A program made the translations under genes and the position numbers. 64,000 bases of DNA. Source: Ensifer adhaerens. GTDB taxonomy: Bacteria; Pseudomonadota; Alphaproteobacteria; Rhizobiales; Rhizobiaceae. This document shows, piece by piece, positions 51,855-60,024 of the stretch. The stretch is from NCBI GenBank assembly GCA_900215285.1, contig OCMG01000004.1, positions 62,001 through 126,000 on the forward strand, read 5' to 3'. The notes below the pieces were generated by a model. The model saw nothing but the letters and a program-made list of their open reading frames with translations. It ran no database searches and was not told the DNA's origin. The first letter of the stretch is position 1. Each line of letters starts with the position of its first letter.

Positions 51855-51922
51855 GATGACCTTTCCTCGCGCTTTTGACGAAAGCCTTTTCGCCCGAAGC
51901 GCTCCTATTTTCTGTCTTTGCC

Positions 51923-51966
51923 CAGCTCCAGACGCGAAACCGGTACCCACTTTCGCTGGAGCTGCT
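51923..51966. repeat. Palindromic repeat element, copy 2
   Basis: The 44-base unit begins CAGCTCCA and ends GGAGCTG, so its ends pair; an inner GCGAAA/TTTCGC pair extends the hairpin. The next copy starts exactly 60 bases later. It lies between the permease and ATPase genes of the operon. Confidence 0.7.
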
Positions 51967-51982
51967 CTCTGTTTGTTTTGCG

Positions 51983-52026
51983 CAGCTCCGGACGCGAAAC
52001 CGGTACCCACTTTCGCTGGAGCTGCT
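51983..52026. repeat. Palindromic repeat element, copy 3
   Basis: This copy is nearly identical to that at 51923-51966 (one base differs in the left arm). Its last base is the last base of the permease stop codon. Two tandem hairpins here could lower expression of downstream genes relative to those upstream. Confidence 0.7.
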
Positions 52027-52841
52027 TATCTCCTTGCCGGCTTCATCATGCCGTTGATGAAGCTCATCAACAGGCCGATGAACACGAGCGGAGGAATAAC
52101 GAGGATGACGGTGGAGGCGTTGATGACGCCCCACGGAACTTCCTTGCCAAGCGAGGTGATGGAGGCGGCAACGACGGGCAGCGTGGCATTGCCGGCGGCA
52201 AGCGTCAGCGCCAGAAGCAGCTCGTTCCAGACCAGCACGAAGGTGAAGACCAGCGCGCCGAACAGCGACGGCATGGCAATCGGCAGCGCGAATTTCAGGA
52301 AGATCTCGCCCGGCCCGCAGCCTTCCATGGCAGCAGCCTCCTCGATCTCCTTGGGAACACGCTCGAAGGCCGGCACGGAGAGCCAGATCACGGTCGAGAT
52401 CGTCGTGACCAGATAGACGAGGATGAGGCCCGCCAGCGTGTCGTAAAGACCGAGGTCGAGATAGAGTACGATGAAGGGAATGGCGATCGCCACCGGTGGC
52501 ATGAAGCGCAGCGACAGGACGAAGAACTGCATGTCGTCCTTCAACGTCCGAACATGCCGCGCCAACGAATAGGCGGCAGGCACGCCGAGCAGAGCCCCGA
52601 TGATCACGGACGCGCCGACAACGACGACCGAATGGCCCAGCCCCTGGCGGATCGACGGGTTCTGCAGGATGGTGACGAAATTCTCGAGGGTCGGCGAGAA
52701 GAACAGTTTCGGCACGGGGGTGACGATGTCCTTCAGCCGCTTGAACGCGCCGAGAATGGTCCAGAGTATCGGCGTCAGAGCGATAAAGACCATGAGCGCC
52801 AAAAAGATGCTGGCAAGGGAGCTGCGGATCAGACGGACCAT
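52026..52841 (-). CDS. CUT1 sugar ABC transporter permease (MalG-like)
   Basis: The start at 52841 has GGAGAGG nine bases upstream and lies inside the end of the preceding permease gene. The 271-residue protein has six hydrophobic segments and the EAA loop EEAAAMEGCGPGEIFLKFAL, the contact site for the ATPase, near the C terminus. It is the second membrane subunit of the importer. Confidence 0.9.
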   Translation of the reverse strand: MVRLIRSSLASIFLALMVFIALTPILWTILGAFKRLKDIVTPVPKLFFSPTLENFVTILQNPSIRQGLGHSVVVVGASVIIGALLGVPAAYSLARHVRTLKDDMQFFVLSLRFMPPVAIAIPFIVLYLDLGLYDTLAGLILVYLVTTISTVIWLSVPAFERVPKEIEEAAAMEGCGPGEIFLKFALPIAMPSLFGALVFTFVLVWNELLLALTLAAGNATLPVVAASITSLGKEVPWGVINASTVILVIPPLVFIGLLMSFINGMMKPARR

Positions 52842-53701
52842 TTGCGGATACCTCTCCAGATGAGGGTGAAGACGATTGTCGTCAGCACGAGCAGCAGGAT
52901 CGACATGGCCGAGGCATAGGAGATGCGTCCGCCGAGATTGATACCGGCCTGATAGGCATAGAGATCGAGCGTTTCGGTCGCGGTCCCCGGTCCGCCGCCG
53001 GTCATCACATAGATGAGGTCGAAGGAGCGCAGGGATTCCACGGCCTTGACCAGCGCCAGGCTGATGATCGGGGCCTTCAGCATGGGCAGCGTCACATAGG
53101 CGTGGATTTCCCAGGTCTTCGCGTGGTCGAGCTGCGCCGCTTCGATCGGGTCTTTCGGCAGGGTTTCCAGCAGCTTCAGCATGATGACGGTGAAGAACAG
53201 GCCCCATTGCCAGATATCGACGATGGCGACCGACATGAGCGCCAGGGAAGGGTCGGCGAGAAACTCGACGGGACCGAAACCCGTCAAACCGACGAGATAA
53301 TTGATGAGGCCGAGCGAGGGGGAATAGAGAAAACGCCAGATGAAGGCGGCCGCGACGCGGGGCAGGAGAACGGGCGCGAGGAACGCAAAGCAGATCAGAT
53401 TGCGGATCCAGAACGACTTGACGGTCTCGAAAATGAGGACGGAGAGCAGCGTCGCCACCACGAGCGAGCCGACGACCGTGACGATTTCCCACGTCGCAGA
53501 AATCTGGAGCGCATTGAGAAAACGCCGATCGGACAGGAGGCGCTGGTAGTTGTAGAGACCGGAGAAATGATAGTCGGGATAGCGCAGCGAGCGGTCCATG
53601 ACCGAGAAATACAGCGCGCCGGCGATGGATATCAGCGCCAGAATGGCGAGAACCGCAAAGCCCGGCGTCAGCGTCCAGAATAGGAAACGTCGATTGTTCA
53701 T
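52829..53701 (-). CDS. CUT1 sugar ABC transporter permease (MalF-like)
   Basis: The start at 53701 (MNNRRFLFWTL) gives 290 residues; the frame reaches back to 53893 through the binding-protein gene and is not used. Six hydrophobic helices are visible, and the EAA loop reads EAAQLDHAKTWEIHAYVTLP. It overlaps the second permease gene by 13 bases and forms with it the membrane channel. Confidence 0.9.
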   Translation of the reverse strand: MNNRRFLFWTLTPGFAVLAILALISIAGALYFSVMDRSLRYPDYHFSGLYNYQRLLSDRRFLNALQISATWEIVTVVGSLVVATLLSVLIFETVKSFWIRNLICFAFLAPVLLPRVAAAFIWRFLYSPSLGLINYLVGLTGFGPVEFLADPSLALMSVAIVDIWQWGLFFTVIMLKLLETLPKDPIEAAQLDHAKTWEIHAYVTLPMLKAPIISLALVKAVESLRSFDLIYVMTGGGPGTATETLDLYAYQAGINLGGRISYASAMSILLLVLTTIVFTLIWRGIRKWSV

Positions 53702-53723
53702 AACGTGCTCTTCGGATGGAGGA

Positions 53724-53756
53724 TTGCGGCCGGCCCGGTGAAGGCGCCGACCGCAA
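53724..53756 (-). terminator. Stem-loop between binding-protein and permease genes
   Basis: TTGCGG (53724-53729) pairs with CCGCAA (53751-53756), and inner bases extend the stem with mismatches. Hairpins in this place often protect the upstream binding-protein message and reduce read-through, so that the binding protein outnumbers the permeases. Confidence 0.4.
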
Positions 53757-53763
53757 GGGTGAC

Positions 53764-55044
53764 TTATTTCACGCGGCGAAGGGAATCCTCGGCCTGGAAG
53801 GCCACGTCGTCGAGCGACTGCTGGATGTCCTTTTTCGTGCCGGTGAAGATTTCTTCGAGCGCGAGGCCCAGATTGTCGCCGATTTCCGGCCATGCGGGGC
53901 TAGCCATGATCAGCAGCTTGGTGCGCGAGCCGGTTGCCAGAAGCGCATCGATATACTCGGCCGGAACGGCCTTCTTGAAGGCGTCGCTCTGGAGCGTCGA
54001 CTTGCGGCCGATATCGGATGCGACACCGTCCTTAAGGCGGCGCTGCTCCATCTCCTTCGACGTGGCCCAACCGACGAAGTCACCCGCAACCTTGCGCGTG
54101 CATTCGTCCTTAGCGCCGCTCTTCGAGACGGCGAAACCATGGCCCCAGCCAGCAGAACCCAGCGGCTCCGGCGGCGGCATGTAACCAACCTTGCCCTTGA
54201 CGGCCGACTTGTCCGGATCTTCCATCCAGGGGCCGAACACGTCGGACTCGATGAGGAAGGCGACCTGACCGCCACGGAAGGCTTCGACCGAGTCCGACCA
54301 GTTGAACGTGCCCACACCCGGAGGGGCATATTGCATGAGGTCGAGGTAGAGCTTGGTCGCCTCGACACCCTTTTCGGAGTTGAAGATCGGCTTGCCGTCC
54401 TTGTCCTGCCATTCGCCGCCGAGACCGCGGAAGAAGGGTGTCCAGCGCCAGACATTCATGCCCGAGCCGCGCTGGCCACGCGCGGACCAGCCATAGAGTT
54501 TGTGGCTCGGATCGTTGACCTTCTTGATGTCGGCGACGAGTTCGTCCAGCGTCTTCGGAGGCTTCAGGCCGGCCTTTTCCAGCACGTCCTTGCGATACAT
54601 GAGAATGTCGCCACCGCCGACGAGCGGGGCAAAATACTGTGTGCCCTTGAAGGTCGCGACATTGCTCAGGTCCGAGCGGAAGTCGGCCATGTCATAGTCC
54701 TTGGGCAGAACATCGGCGAGCGGGTAGAGCCAGCCTGCCGTCGCATATTCCGGCGTGTTGGCTTCGTCCACATAGTAGACCTGATAGGCGCCGGCGCCCG
54801 TCGAGGCGTCAAGCCGTGCCTTGGCGCGGCGCTCGTTTTCGCCGAGCAGGTTGATCTTGACCGTGGTTTTCCATTTCGCATTGAACTCGCCGAGATATTT
54901 GTCGAGTTCGGTGACCGAGGGCATGCCCTGCGCGATCACGTTGATCGCGGGGACCTTGCCCACGCAGGCGTCGTCAGCGGCTTGAACCGCCCCCGACATG
55001 GCAAAAAGGCTTGCAGAGATGAGCAGTGCAGATTTCAGTCTCAT
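53764..55044 (-). CDS. CUT1 sugar-binding lipoprotein/periplasmic protein
   Basis: The 426-residue protein begins with a signal peptide (MRLKSALLISASLFAMSGAVQA). There is no lipobox, so it is probably free in the periplasm. Body features such as EFNAKWKTTVKINLLGENER, YVDEANTPEYATAGWLYPL and FRGGQVAFLIESDVFGPWM are those of family 1 extracellular solute-binding proteins. It determines import specificity, which cannot be read here. It follows the kinase gene by 28 bases. Confidence 0.9.
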   Translation of the reverse strand: MRLKSALLISASLFAMSGAVQAADDACVGKVPAINVIAQGMPSVTELDKYLGEFNAKWKTTVKINLLGENERRAKARLDASTGAGAYQVYYVDEANTPEYATAGWLYPLADVLPKDYDMADFRSDLSNVATFKGTQYFAPLVGGGDILMYRKDVLEKAGLKPPKTLDELVADIKKVNDPSHKLYGWSARGQRGSGMNVWRWTPFFRGLGGEWQDKDGKPIFNSEKGVEATKLYLDLMQYAPPGVGTFNWSDSVEAFRGGQVAFLIESDVFGPWMEDPDKSAVKGKVGYMPPPEPLGSAGWGHGFAVSKSGAKDECTRKVAGDFVGWATSKEMEQRRLKDGVASDIGRKSTLQSDAFKKAVPAEYIDALLATGSRTKLLIMASPAWPEIGDNLGLALEEIFTGTKKDIQQSLDDVAFQAEDSLRRVK

Positions 55045-55072
55045 GATTTTCCTCCTCCAAGACTGTCAGACT

Positions 55073-56560
55073 TCAGTGTTCGGCTGACGGGTCGAAAAGC
55101 CCCGCCAACCGGCTATCCAGGCGAAGAAACTCGCCATATCTCTCATCGTAGAAATCCCGCAGTTGCGCGCGCGGCGCAGCACCGCGCTCGATATGGCACA
55201 TGGCCGCAGCGGCAGAGGCGAGATCGGGGTGGTGGCCGGTCGCCACCGCCGCGCACATCGCAGCCCCCAGCGCCCCGATCTCCTCGCCTTCCGGCACCTC
55301 GACCGGGAGACCACAGACATCGGCAAACACCTGCGCCCAGACCGTGCTTTTCGACGCACCGCCGGCCAGCCGGATCTTTCGCGGGCTCTGCGGCGCGACA
55401 TAGCTCACGACGTTTTCGGCATGGCGCCGGTGCTGGAAGGCCACGCCCTCATAGATCGCCCGCAACATGGAGCCCTGATCATCGCTGTTGGTCATGCCGA
55501 CGAAGGCGCCCCGGCGCGGTGCAGGACCGCTGACGAAAGGCATGAAGTGGCAGCGCCGCGCCTCGACCGGGCTTTCGGCGACCAGCGCGTTTGCCTGCCT
55601 CACATCGACGGACGACCCGAGCGCCCGGCTCAGATACCAGTTGAGGTTTGCCGCCGAGGTCGGGCTGCCGTCCGCGAGAAGGCGGCAGGCACGATCGCGA
55701 TGGATCATGTTGAGGATCGGTGGCCGCTTCATCATCGGGGCTCGCGTCTCCACCGCGTTGATCGACCAGGTGCCGGCAATCATCGTGAGCGTATCGTTTC
55801 CAACCGAACCCGCGCCCAGCACGCAGGCGCTGACATCCATCATGGCCGCGACGACAGGCGTGCCCGCGATCAACCCGGTTTCATCGGCCGCTTCGTGCGA
55901 GAGATATCCTGCAATGCCCGAGTTTTCGACAATCTCGGGGACACGGCTTGCCAGTTCCGGAATGCCCGCCGCCTCGAAAAGCGCCTCGCTATAGGCCCCA
56001 CGCGTCAGATCGAGCATCCCGCCGCCGCTCGCATCCGTCGGGTCGGTGGTGGCGATGCCGGTCAGGCGCATGCGCAGGAAATCCTTGCAGGCCAGCGCCC
56101 AGCGGGTGCGGCGAACGACCTCTGGTTCGTTGCGGGCAAGCCAGACGAGTTGCATGAGCGTCTGGCCACCCCAGATCTGGTGGCCGGTGATCGCTTCGAT
56201 GCGCTCCGCCGTGCCATCGCGTTCGAACTCATCCACAATGCCTTGCGCGCGGTGATCGACGGAGACGATCCCATCGCGCGTTCCCCCGCCCTCGGCATCG
56301 ACCAGAAAAACGCCATTGCCAAATCCCGTGCAGGCAACGGCCGCAATGCGATCGGCGGCAATCTGCCCACTCGTCAATTGACGGATGGCCATCGCGGTGC
56401 CGCGCCAGAAGGCTTCCGGCTCGCGTTCCACCCAGCCGTTTTCGCGATGGATCGTGAAGACGTCGATGCTGCGCTGGGCAACGAGTCGCCCCGTCCGATC
56501 AAAGACTGCGGCCTTGACTGCAGTGCCGCCGGCATCGATCGCGAGAAACAGATCAGCCAT
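55073..56560 (-). CDS. FGGY-family carbohydrate kinase
   Basis: I start at the ATG at 56560, which follows AGGGAG; it overlaps the dehydrogenase gene by eight bases. The 495-residue protein has the ATP-binding DAGGTAVKAAVFD at the N terminus, the domain-2 GGASKSTVWAQVFADVCG and family length. FGGY kinases phosphorylate polyols or ketoses (glycerol, erythritol, xylulose, ribulose and others). Paired with a GlpD-like dehydrogenase, it most likely phosphorylates a polyol that is then oxidised, as in erythritol (EryA/EryB) and glycerol pathways. Confidence 0.88.
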   Translation of the reverse strand: MADLFLAIDAGGTAVKAAVFDRTGRLVAQRSIDVFTIHRENGWVEREPEAFWRGTAMAIRQLTSGQIAADRIAAVACTGFGNGVFLVDAEGGGTRDGIVSVDHRAQGIVDEFERDGTAERIEAITGHQIWGGQTLMQLVWLARNEPEVVRRTRWALACKDFLRMRLTGIATTDPTDASGGGMLDLTRGAYSEALFEAAGIPELASRVPEIVENSGIAGYLSHEAADETGLIAGTPVVAAMMDVSACVLGAGSVGNDTLTMIAGTWSINAVETRAPMMKRPPILNMIHRDRACRLLADGSPTSAANLNWYLSRALGSSVDVRQANALVAESPVEARRCHFMPFVSGPAPRRGAFVGMTNSDDQGSMLRAIYEGVAFQHRRHAENVVSYVAPQSPRKIRLAGGASKSTVWAQVFADVCGLPVEVPEGEEIGALGAAMCAAVATGHHPDLASAAAAMCHIERGAAPRAQLRDFYDERYGEFLRLDSRLAGLFDPSAEH

Positions 56561-58262
56561 GCCGGCGCACTCCCTGCGGGGCCCGTTCGCTGGCAGCAAA
56601 CGAAAGCGCGGGATTGTTCAGGCAGCGGGTGATTTCGCTTTCGGCCCAATCTGTTGACTGCCCACGCTCATGCGCCAGGAGATGTCCCAGTTCCTGCACC
56701 AGCAAGGGCGTGCACTCGCCGTCGAGCGCGATTTGGGAGCGCCGGAAAATCAGGTCGTCGAGATGGATGGCCGCGCGCTCGCGGATCAGCCAGGTGATCT
56801 CGTTGCGCGTGAAGTCCGGCAGGTTCGCAAGCGGCTGATCGGGCGTTTCGGCGCAGAACGCAGCGACCCGCTCGGCAATAGCGCCATATCGGGAATAGAG
56901 GTTCGCTGCCCTTTCCATGGACATGTTGAAACGGGCCGCCAGCGATTGCCGGCCGCGAGCCAGGCTCATCTCGTCGCGCGGAAAGCCGATCGCGCCGGGA
57001 TAGTCACGGTCCGCGGTGCCGGTTTTGCGGGGCACGTTCAGGTGCCGGAATATCTGGTCAGCGGTCTGCTCGCCAAAGGCGCGGAAGGTCGTCCACTTGC
57101 CGCCGATCAGGGACAAAAGCGGGATACCCCCCTCGATCCGATCCTCGGCGAGACGATGGTCACGGTTGGCACGATTGGCATCGGCAGAGCCACCGGCCTG
57201 CAGGGGGCGGATGCCGGTCGTCATGAAGACGATGTCCTTCGGTCCGATCTCGATGTCGTCGAACAAGCTCGAGATCGAACGCGTCAGATAGGAAATCTCC
57301 TGTGCGGCGATCGTATCGTCTGAGGGATCGGTCACCGTGATTTCGGTCGTTCCCAGCAGGACCGTGCGATCGAGCGGATAGGCAATGACCATGCGGCCCG
57401 TTCCATCATCGAAATAGAAGGCGCGGTTGGTCATGCGGTCGAAAAGCGCATCGTTGCGGATCAGAAGATGGGCGCCCTTGACCGGGCGGATATATTTTGT
57501 CGGGCAACCCAGCGCCGCGTTGACCTCATCGACCCACGCGCCGGCCGCATTGACAACGAGTTTGGGGCGGACCGATCTGCTCAGGCCAGCATCACCGACC
57601 GTGATCGTGATTGCGCCGCCGCCGTCATGACGCCAGGCAACATGATTGAGCGCCGCGCTGCGAGGCTGGACCGTCAGCGCTTCCTCGATCATTTCCAACA
57701 CCAGCGCTTCCGGATTGCGGATGCGGGCATCGAAATAGCTGACAACCGCCTTGTAACGCCGCGCCAGCCCGCGCGGAAATTTTTCCCGGGCGAGGATGGT
57801 CTTGTGGCGCGGAAGGGCGCGGCCCTCGCGTCCAAGATACTCATACAGCGTGAGAGCAATCTTGAGGCCGGCCGTGCTGAAGGTGCTGCCTTTCCAGTCG
57901 AATCCGAGGAAGCGCAGGATCGAACCGGGAAGCCCGCGCAGGAAGGTGGAGAGCGGCACGGCCACTTCAAGCGGATGCGTAAAATGGGCAGCATGATTGA
58001 GCAGCCGGTTACGTTCGCGGGCGGATTCAGCCACGAGCTTGAATTCCCGGTTCTCAAGATAGCGCAGACCGCCATGCGCCATACGCGAAGAAGCGCCCGT
58101 CGCACCACGGCAAAAGTCGCCAGAATCGATGAGAAGTGCAGACACGCCATTCAGCGCCAGTTCGCGAAGGACTGCGACGCCGTTCACGCCACCGCCCAAA
58201 ATGAGCACGTCAAAACCCTCGCCGGACGCAAGCCGCGTCAGGCTTTCCTCCCGAATTCGCAT
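56553..58262 (-). CDS. GlpD-like FAD-dependent polyol-phosphate dehydrogenase
   Basis: Start at 58262 (MRIREESLTRL) has GGGAG five bases upstream. The 569-residue protein has the FAD loop ILGGGVNGVAVLREL, the family pattern GDFCRGATGASSRMAHGGLRY, and GGKWTTFR near residue 400, all found in glycerol-3-phosphate dehydrogenase/oxidase (GlpD) and the erythritol-phosphate dehydrogenase EryB. A C-terminal helical domain (ERAANLYSRYGAIAERVAAF) is as in GlpD. It would pass electrons to the membrane quinone pool. It is the first gene of the eight-gene operon, right after the promoter and inverted repeat. I do not call it glpD because the context suggests another polyol. Confidence 0.82.
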   Translation of the reverse strand: MRIREESLTRLASGEGFDVLILGGGVNGVAVLRELALNGVSALLIDSGDFCRGATGASSRMAHGGLRYLENREFKLVAESARERNRLLNHAAHFTHPLEVAVPLSTFLRGLPGSILRFLGFDWKGSTFSTAGLKIALTLYEYLGREGRALPRHKTILAREKFPRGLARRYKAVVSYFDARIRNPEALVLEMIEEALTVQPRSAALNHVAWRHDGGGAITITVGDAGLSRSVRPKLVVNAAGAWVDEVNAALGCPTKYIRPVKGAHLLIRNDALFDRMTNRAFYFDDGTGRMVIAYPLDRTVLLGTTEITVTDPSDDTIAAQEISYLTRSISSLFDDIEIGPKDIVFMTTGIRPLQAGGSADANRANRDHRLAEDRIEGGIPLLSLIGGKWTTFRAFGEQTADQIFRHLNVPRKTGTADRDYPGAIGFPRDEMSLARGRQSLAARFNMSMERAANLYSRYGAIAERVAAFCAETPDQPLANLPDFTRNEITWLIRERAAIHLDDLIFRRSQIALDGECTPLLVQELGHLLAHERGQSTDWAESEITRCLNNPALSFAASERAPQGVRRHG

Positions 58263-58318
58263 AGTATCTCCCGTGGCACTCAACGAGGCCCTTCAGGGCC
58301 CTCAGTGCATCTGCGACA

Positions 58319-58368
58319 CATATAGCGAAGGATTTTTATAAAAGTCAAATATGATTTACTTTTATAAA
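58319..58368 (-). promoter_or_regulatory. Promoter and overlapping inverted repeat of the catabolic operon
   Basis: On the minus strand, TTGACT (58348-58343) and TATATG (58324-58319) are spaced by 18 bases, 57 bases before the GlpD-like ATG. A perfect inverted repeat of 11 bases, TTTATAAAAGT (58335-58345) and ACTTTTATAAA (58358-58368), overlaps the -35 box. This is a good repressor site, most simply for the SorC regulator at the end of the operon. Confidence 0.65.
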
Positions 58369-58767
58369 TTCACCGGTGTTTCAAACATGCGCCACGATGA
58401 CTTAGAATGGACCAAGAGAACCGCCCGCGCGCTGCATCAGCTGACAGCGCCTGCCGACAGCGCTCAGGTGAGGCAACCAGTATGAAGGGTCAGAGGTCGG
58501 GAAAGAACCGGTCGCGGAAAATAGAACGACGATCGCTCTCAACACTGCGACAGACAGTGCGTTGATCCCATTCGTCGGCAGAGCGCCTTCTGGGGCAATT
58601 GAGATGCTCCAAGAATCGACGTGGCTAGCGGCGCGCAAGGTGCGGCCAACAAGATCTGAGTACGGAACTGCACAGAGGAATGAGCCGGCTTGCCGACCCG
58701 GAAAACTGTTCCGGCGACGGTTTTCGCGCGCCAACTAAGGTATTGAAATTTATGAATTTTGCGTGAT
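58369..58767. other. Gene-poor stretch at the tRNA end of the island
   Basis: I see no credible coding region here. Reading frames on the minus strand exist but have no family resemblance and no ribosome site. A terminator for tRNA-Gln would be expected at the right part of this stretch; only a weak AT-rich run (near 58741-58760) is present. The stretch may hold remains of the island's tRNA-proximal end. Confidence 0.4.
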
Positions 58768-58842
58768 TGGCTGGGGCGCCAGGATTCGAACCTGGGAATG
58801 CCGGTACCAAAAACCGGTGCCTTACCGCTTGGCGACGCCCCA
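58768..58842 (-). tRNA. tRNA-Gln (anticodon TTG)
   Basis: Read on the minus strand, TGGGGCG (58842-58836) pairs with CGCCCCA to form the acceptor stem, followed by discriminator G and encoded CCA ending at 58768. The anticodon arm is CCGGT-TTTTGGT-ACCGG, with TTG in the anticodon position, and the T arm is CCAGG-TTCGAAT-CCTGG. Total length with CCA is 75 bases. Its 3' 17 bases recur at 40661-40677. Confidence 0.95.
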
Positions 58843-59031
58843 ATGCCTGCTTCGCGCCTTTGAACCGAGCGTGACCAAAGGCCGGCGCTGACTGGCAGGA
58901 AGCATGATTTGCGCAGCGCTCTTAGCAAGAAGTGGGCGGAACGGCAACGGATAATCTTGGAGGACGCGCGATCTGCATCTGCAAGCACGGGCAAGTCTTT
59001 GCCGACGGATGAAATCGGCTATAAGGGTGGC

Positions 59032-59946
59032 ATGAGCGATGATCTTCCGAAATTCGAACTCCAATTCCAGCCTGCCTATGGCGAGGCCGTCGATGTGGCG
59101 CCAGGTGTACAGCGCGTCACCGTCAACAATCCATCGCCCTTCACCTTTCACGGGACCAACAGCTACATCGTCGGCGATCGATCGGTCTGCGTGATCGATC
59201 CGGGGCCGGAGGACGAGGCGCATTTCCAGGCGCTGATGCAGGCGCTTGCGGGTCGCGAGGTCACCCATATCGCGGTCAGCCATACCCACAAGGATCACTC
59301 GCCTCTCGCCCGCCGGCTCAAGGCGGCAACCGGCGCGCTGATCGTCGCGGAAGGGCCGCACCGCGCGGCGCGGCCGCTGCATGACGGTGAAACGAACCCT
59401 TTTGCCGAGAGTTCGGACGTGGATTTTCTCCCCGATGTCGTGCTTGCCGATGGCGGCGTGATCGAGGGAGATGGCTGGGCGCTGTCCGGGATTGCCACGC
59501 CGGGACACACGGCCAACCACATGGCCTTCGGTCTGCAAGGAACCGGCATCGTCTTTTCGGCCGATCATGTCATGGCGTGGGCGACGTCCATCGTCGCGCC
59601 GCCTGATGGGGCCATGGCGGATTTCATGGCATCGCTGGACCGGTTGCTGCAGCGCGACGACCGGCTCTATCTGCCAGGCCATGGCGGACCGGTCACCGCG
59701 CCTGCCGCCTTCTGCCGGGGCCTGCGGACGCATCGGCGCATGCGCGAGCGGGCGATCCTCGAACGCGTCAAGGCCGGCGACCGGCGGATTCCGGACATGG
59801 TGAAGGTCATCTATCGCGAAACCGATCCGCGACTGCACGGCGCGGCGGCGCTTTCGGTGCTGGCGCATCTGGAAGACCTGACGGAACGCGGCCTCGTGCT
59901 GACGGACGGGCCGGCGCGGCTTGGCGGGATATTCCACCCCGCCTGA
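59032..59946 (+). CDS. Metallo-beta-lactamase-fold hydrolase
   Basis: I use the ATG at 59032, with AAGGG close upstream; the frame is open to 58909. The 304-residue protein has the metal motif SHTHKDHSPLA (HxHxDH), later GHTANHMAF with a metal histidine, and a C-terminal winged helix (MRERAILERVKAGDRRIPDM), as in LACTB2-like MBL proteins. These proteins cleave thioesters or RNA in known cases; the bacterial role here is unknown. It is backbone rather than island cargo, being on the far side of tRNA-Gln. Confidence 0.85.
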   Translation: MSDDLPKFELQFQPAYGEAVDVAPGVQRVTVNNPSPFTFHGTNSYIVGDRSVCVIDPGPEDEAHFQALMQALAGREVTHIAVSHTHKDHSPLARRLKAATGALIVAEGPHRAARPLHDGETNPFAESSDVDFLPDVVLADGGVIEGDGWALSGIATPGHTANHMAFGLQGTGIVFSADHVMAWATSIVAPPDGAMADFMASLDRLLQRDDRLYLPGHGGPVTAPAAFCRGLRTHRRMRERAILERVKAGDRRIPDMVKVIYRETDPRLHGAAALSVLAHLEDLTERGLVLTDGPARLGGIFHPA

Positions 59947-60024
59947 GAGAGCGCCAAACGTCCGTTCCGCAAGCCCGGCTCCAGTGCGAGGCGCTATGAA
60001 GCCTTCTCGAAAAAGGGACCGGCC

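Larger units (their letters stand above)
40661..58784. mobile_element. Putative 18-kb genomic island at the 3' end of tRNA-Gln(TTG)
   Basis: Two 17-base direct repeats (TGGCTGGGGCGCCAGGA) bound this region: one is the complement of the 3' end of an intact tRNA-Gln gene (58768-58784), the other (40661-40677) stands alone. A decayed tyrosine-recombinase-like gene begins 115 bases inside the distal copy. This is the usual layout after site-specific integration into a tRNA 3' end. The cargo includes small regulators, an oxidoreductase set and a polyol-type catabolic operon. Since the integrase is broken, the element is probably fixed. Base composition alone does not set it apart clearly. Confidence 0.6.

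Noticed and set aside
51855..52010. Longer N terminus of the MalK-like protein
   Set aside because: The extension is translated from the palindromic repeats (twice VGTGFASGA-like) and has no ribosome site, whereas 51854 has a strong one.
53716..55533. Plus-strand reading frame of 605 codons
   Set aside because: Antisense to the sugar-binding protein and part of the kinase gene; no domain is visible.
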